Shown here: positions 23,672 to 23,731 of the stretch, piece by piece
How the letters are laid out: every line of letters starts with the position of its first letter
Numbering within the stretch: the stretch's first letter is position 1
Assembly (NCBI GenBank): GCA_003132865.1
Contig: PKYZ01000696.1
Location: 9,638-33,368, forward strand
Direction: 5' to 3'
Length of the DNA: 23,731 nucleotides
Source: Bryobacterales bacterium
GTDB lineage: Bacteria > Acidobacteriota > Terriglobia > Bryobacterales > Bryobacteraceae
Made by a program: the position numbers and the translations under genes
The notes under the pieces: generated by a model
Told to the model about the DNA's origin: nothing
What the model saw: the letters and a program-made list of their open reading frames with translations, nothing else
Databases searched by the model: none

Positions 23672-23731
23672 GTAGCTGAGTCTATTCCCAACCGGTCGCC
23701 CGCCGCAAGCTGACGTAGCGCACGCACTCCT

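Overview
The window looks like chromosomal DNA of a GC-rich Gram-negative bacterium, most likely an Acidobacteriota member close to Solibacter/Bryobacter. The clues are recognised by eye: a C-terminal TIGR03437-type domain on a secreted glycosidase, a GloVer (TIGR03803-type) repeat protein, a small CWYL-motif protein of a kind I associate with acidobacteria, and an outer-membrane assembly operon. No phage, insertion sequence, tRNA, rRNA or CRISPR array is visible.

Region by region: (1) 1-4488, minus strand, is a translationally coupled operon: an Omp85 protein with about seven POTRA units, a SurA-like chaperone without a rotamase domain, and a TamB/AsmA-like inner-membrane protein cut by the window edge. 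A 126-bp element built of nested palindromes lies just upstream. (2) 4720-11056 holds an LCM-type methyltransferase divergent from a YfhO-like membrane protein, a small acidobacterial protein coupled to a NagX/DUF5009-like membrane acyltransferase, and a secreted GH5-like glycosidase. (3) 11084-12590 is an ECF sigma factor overlapping a two-domain VOC protein that carries a 64-residue N-terminal extension and a second well-placed internal start. (4) 12703-15930 holds a hicB-hicA module whose toxin reading frame has a stop codon, an unrecognised membrane protein, and an N-terminal-nucleophile acylase of the penicillin/AHL acylase family. (5) 16098-18977 holds a frameshifted GloVer protein, a decayed panE-like gene, a MaoC hydratase and a small secreted protein. 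(6) 19042-19731 is a cold-shock gene with a structured leader, followed by an IF-1 gene. (7) 19939-23671 is a single-module Hsp100-type AAA+ ATPase fused to the first part of a response-regulator receiver, meeting tail to tail with a truncated GH116 glycosidase that follows a COG0523 GTPase.

The most striking point is at about 21213-21238, where the receiver domain and the GH116 enzyme both lose their C-terminal parts at the same place. That is what a deletion, a recombination joint or a chimeric assembly join would produce. Four other reading frames are untouched by it but also interrupted or doubtful (hicA, GloVer protein, panE-like gene, N-terminus of the 13190-13726 gene), so the stretch from 12.7 to 18 kb contains several decaying genes or sequence errors. 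The most system-like arrangements are the Omp85/SurA/TamB operon and the ECF sigma-VOC pair, where the VOC protein could be a soluble sigma partner (inference only).
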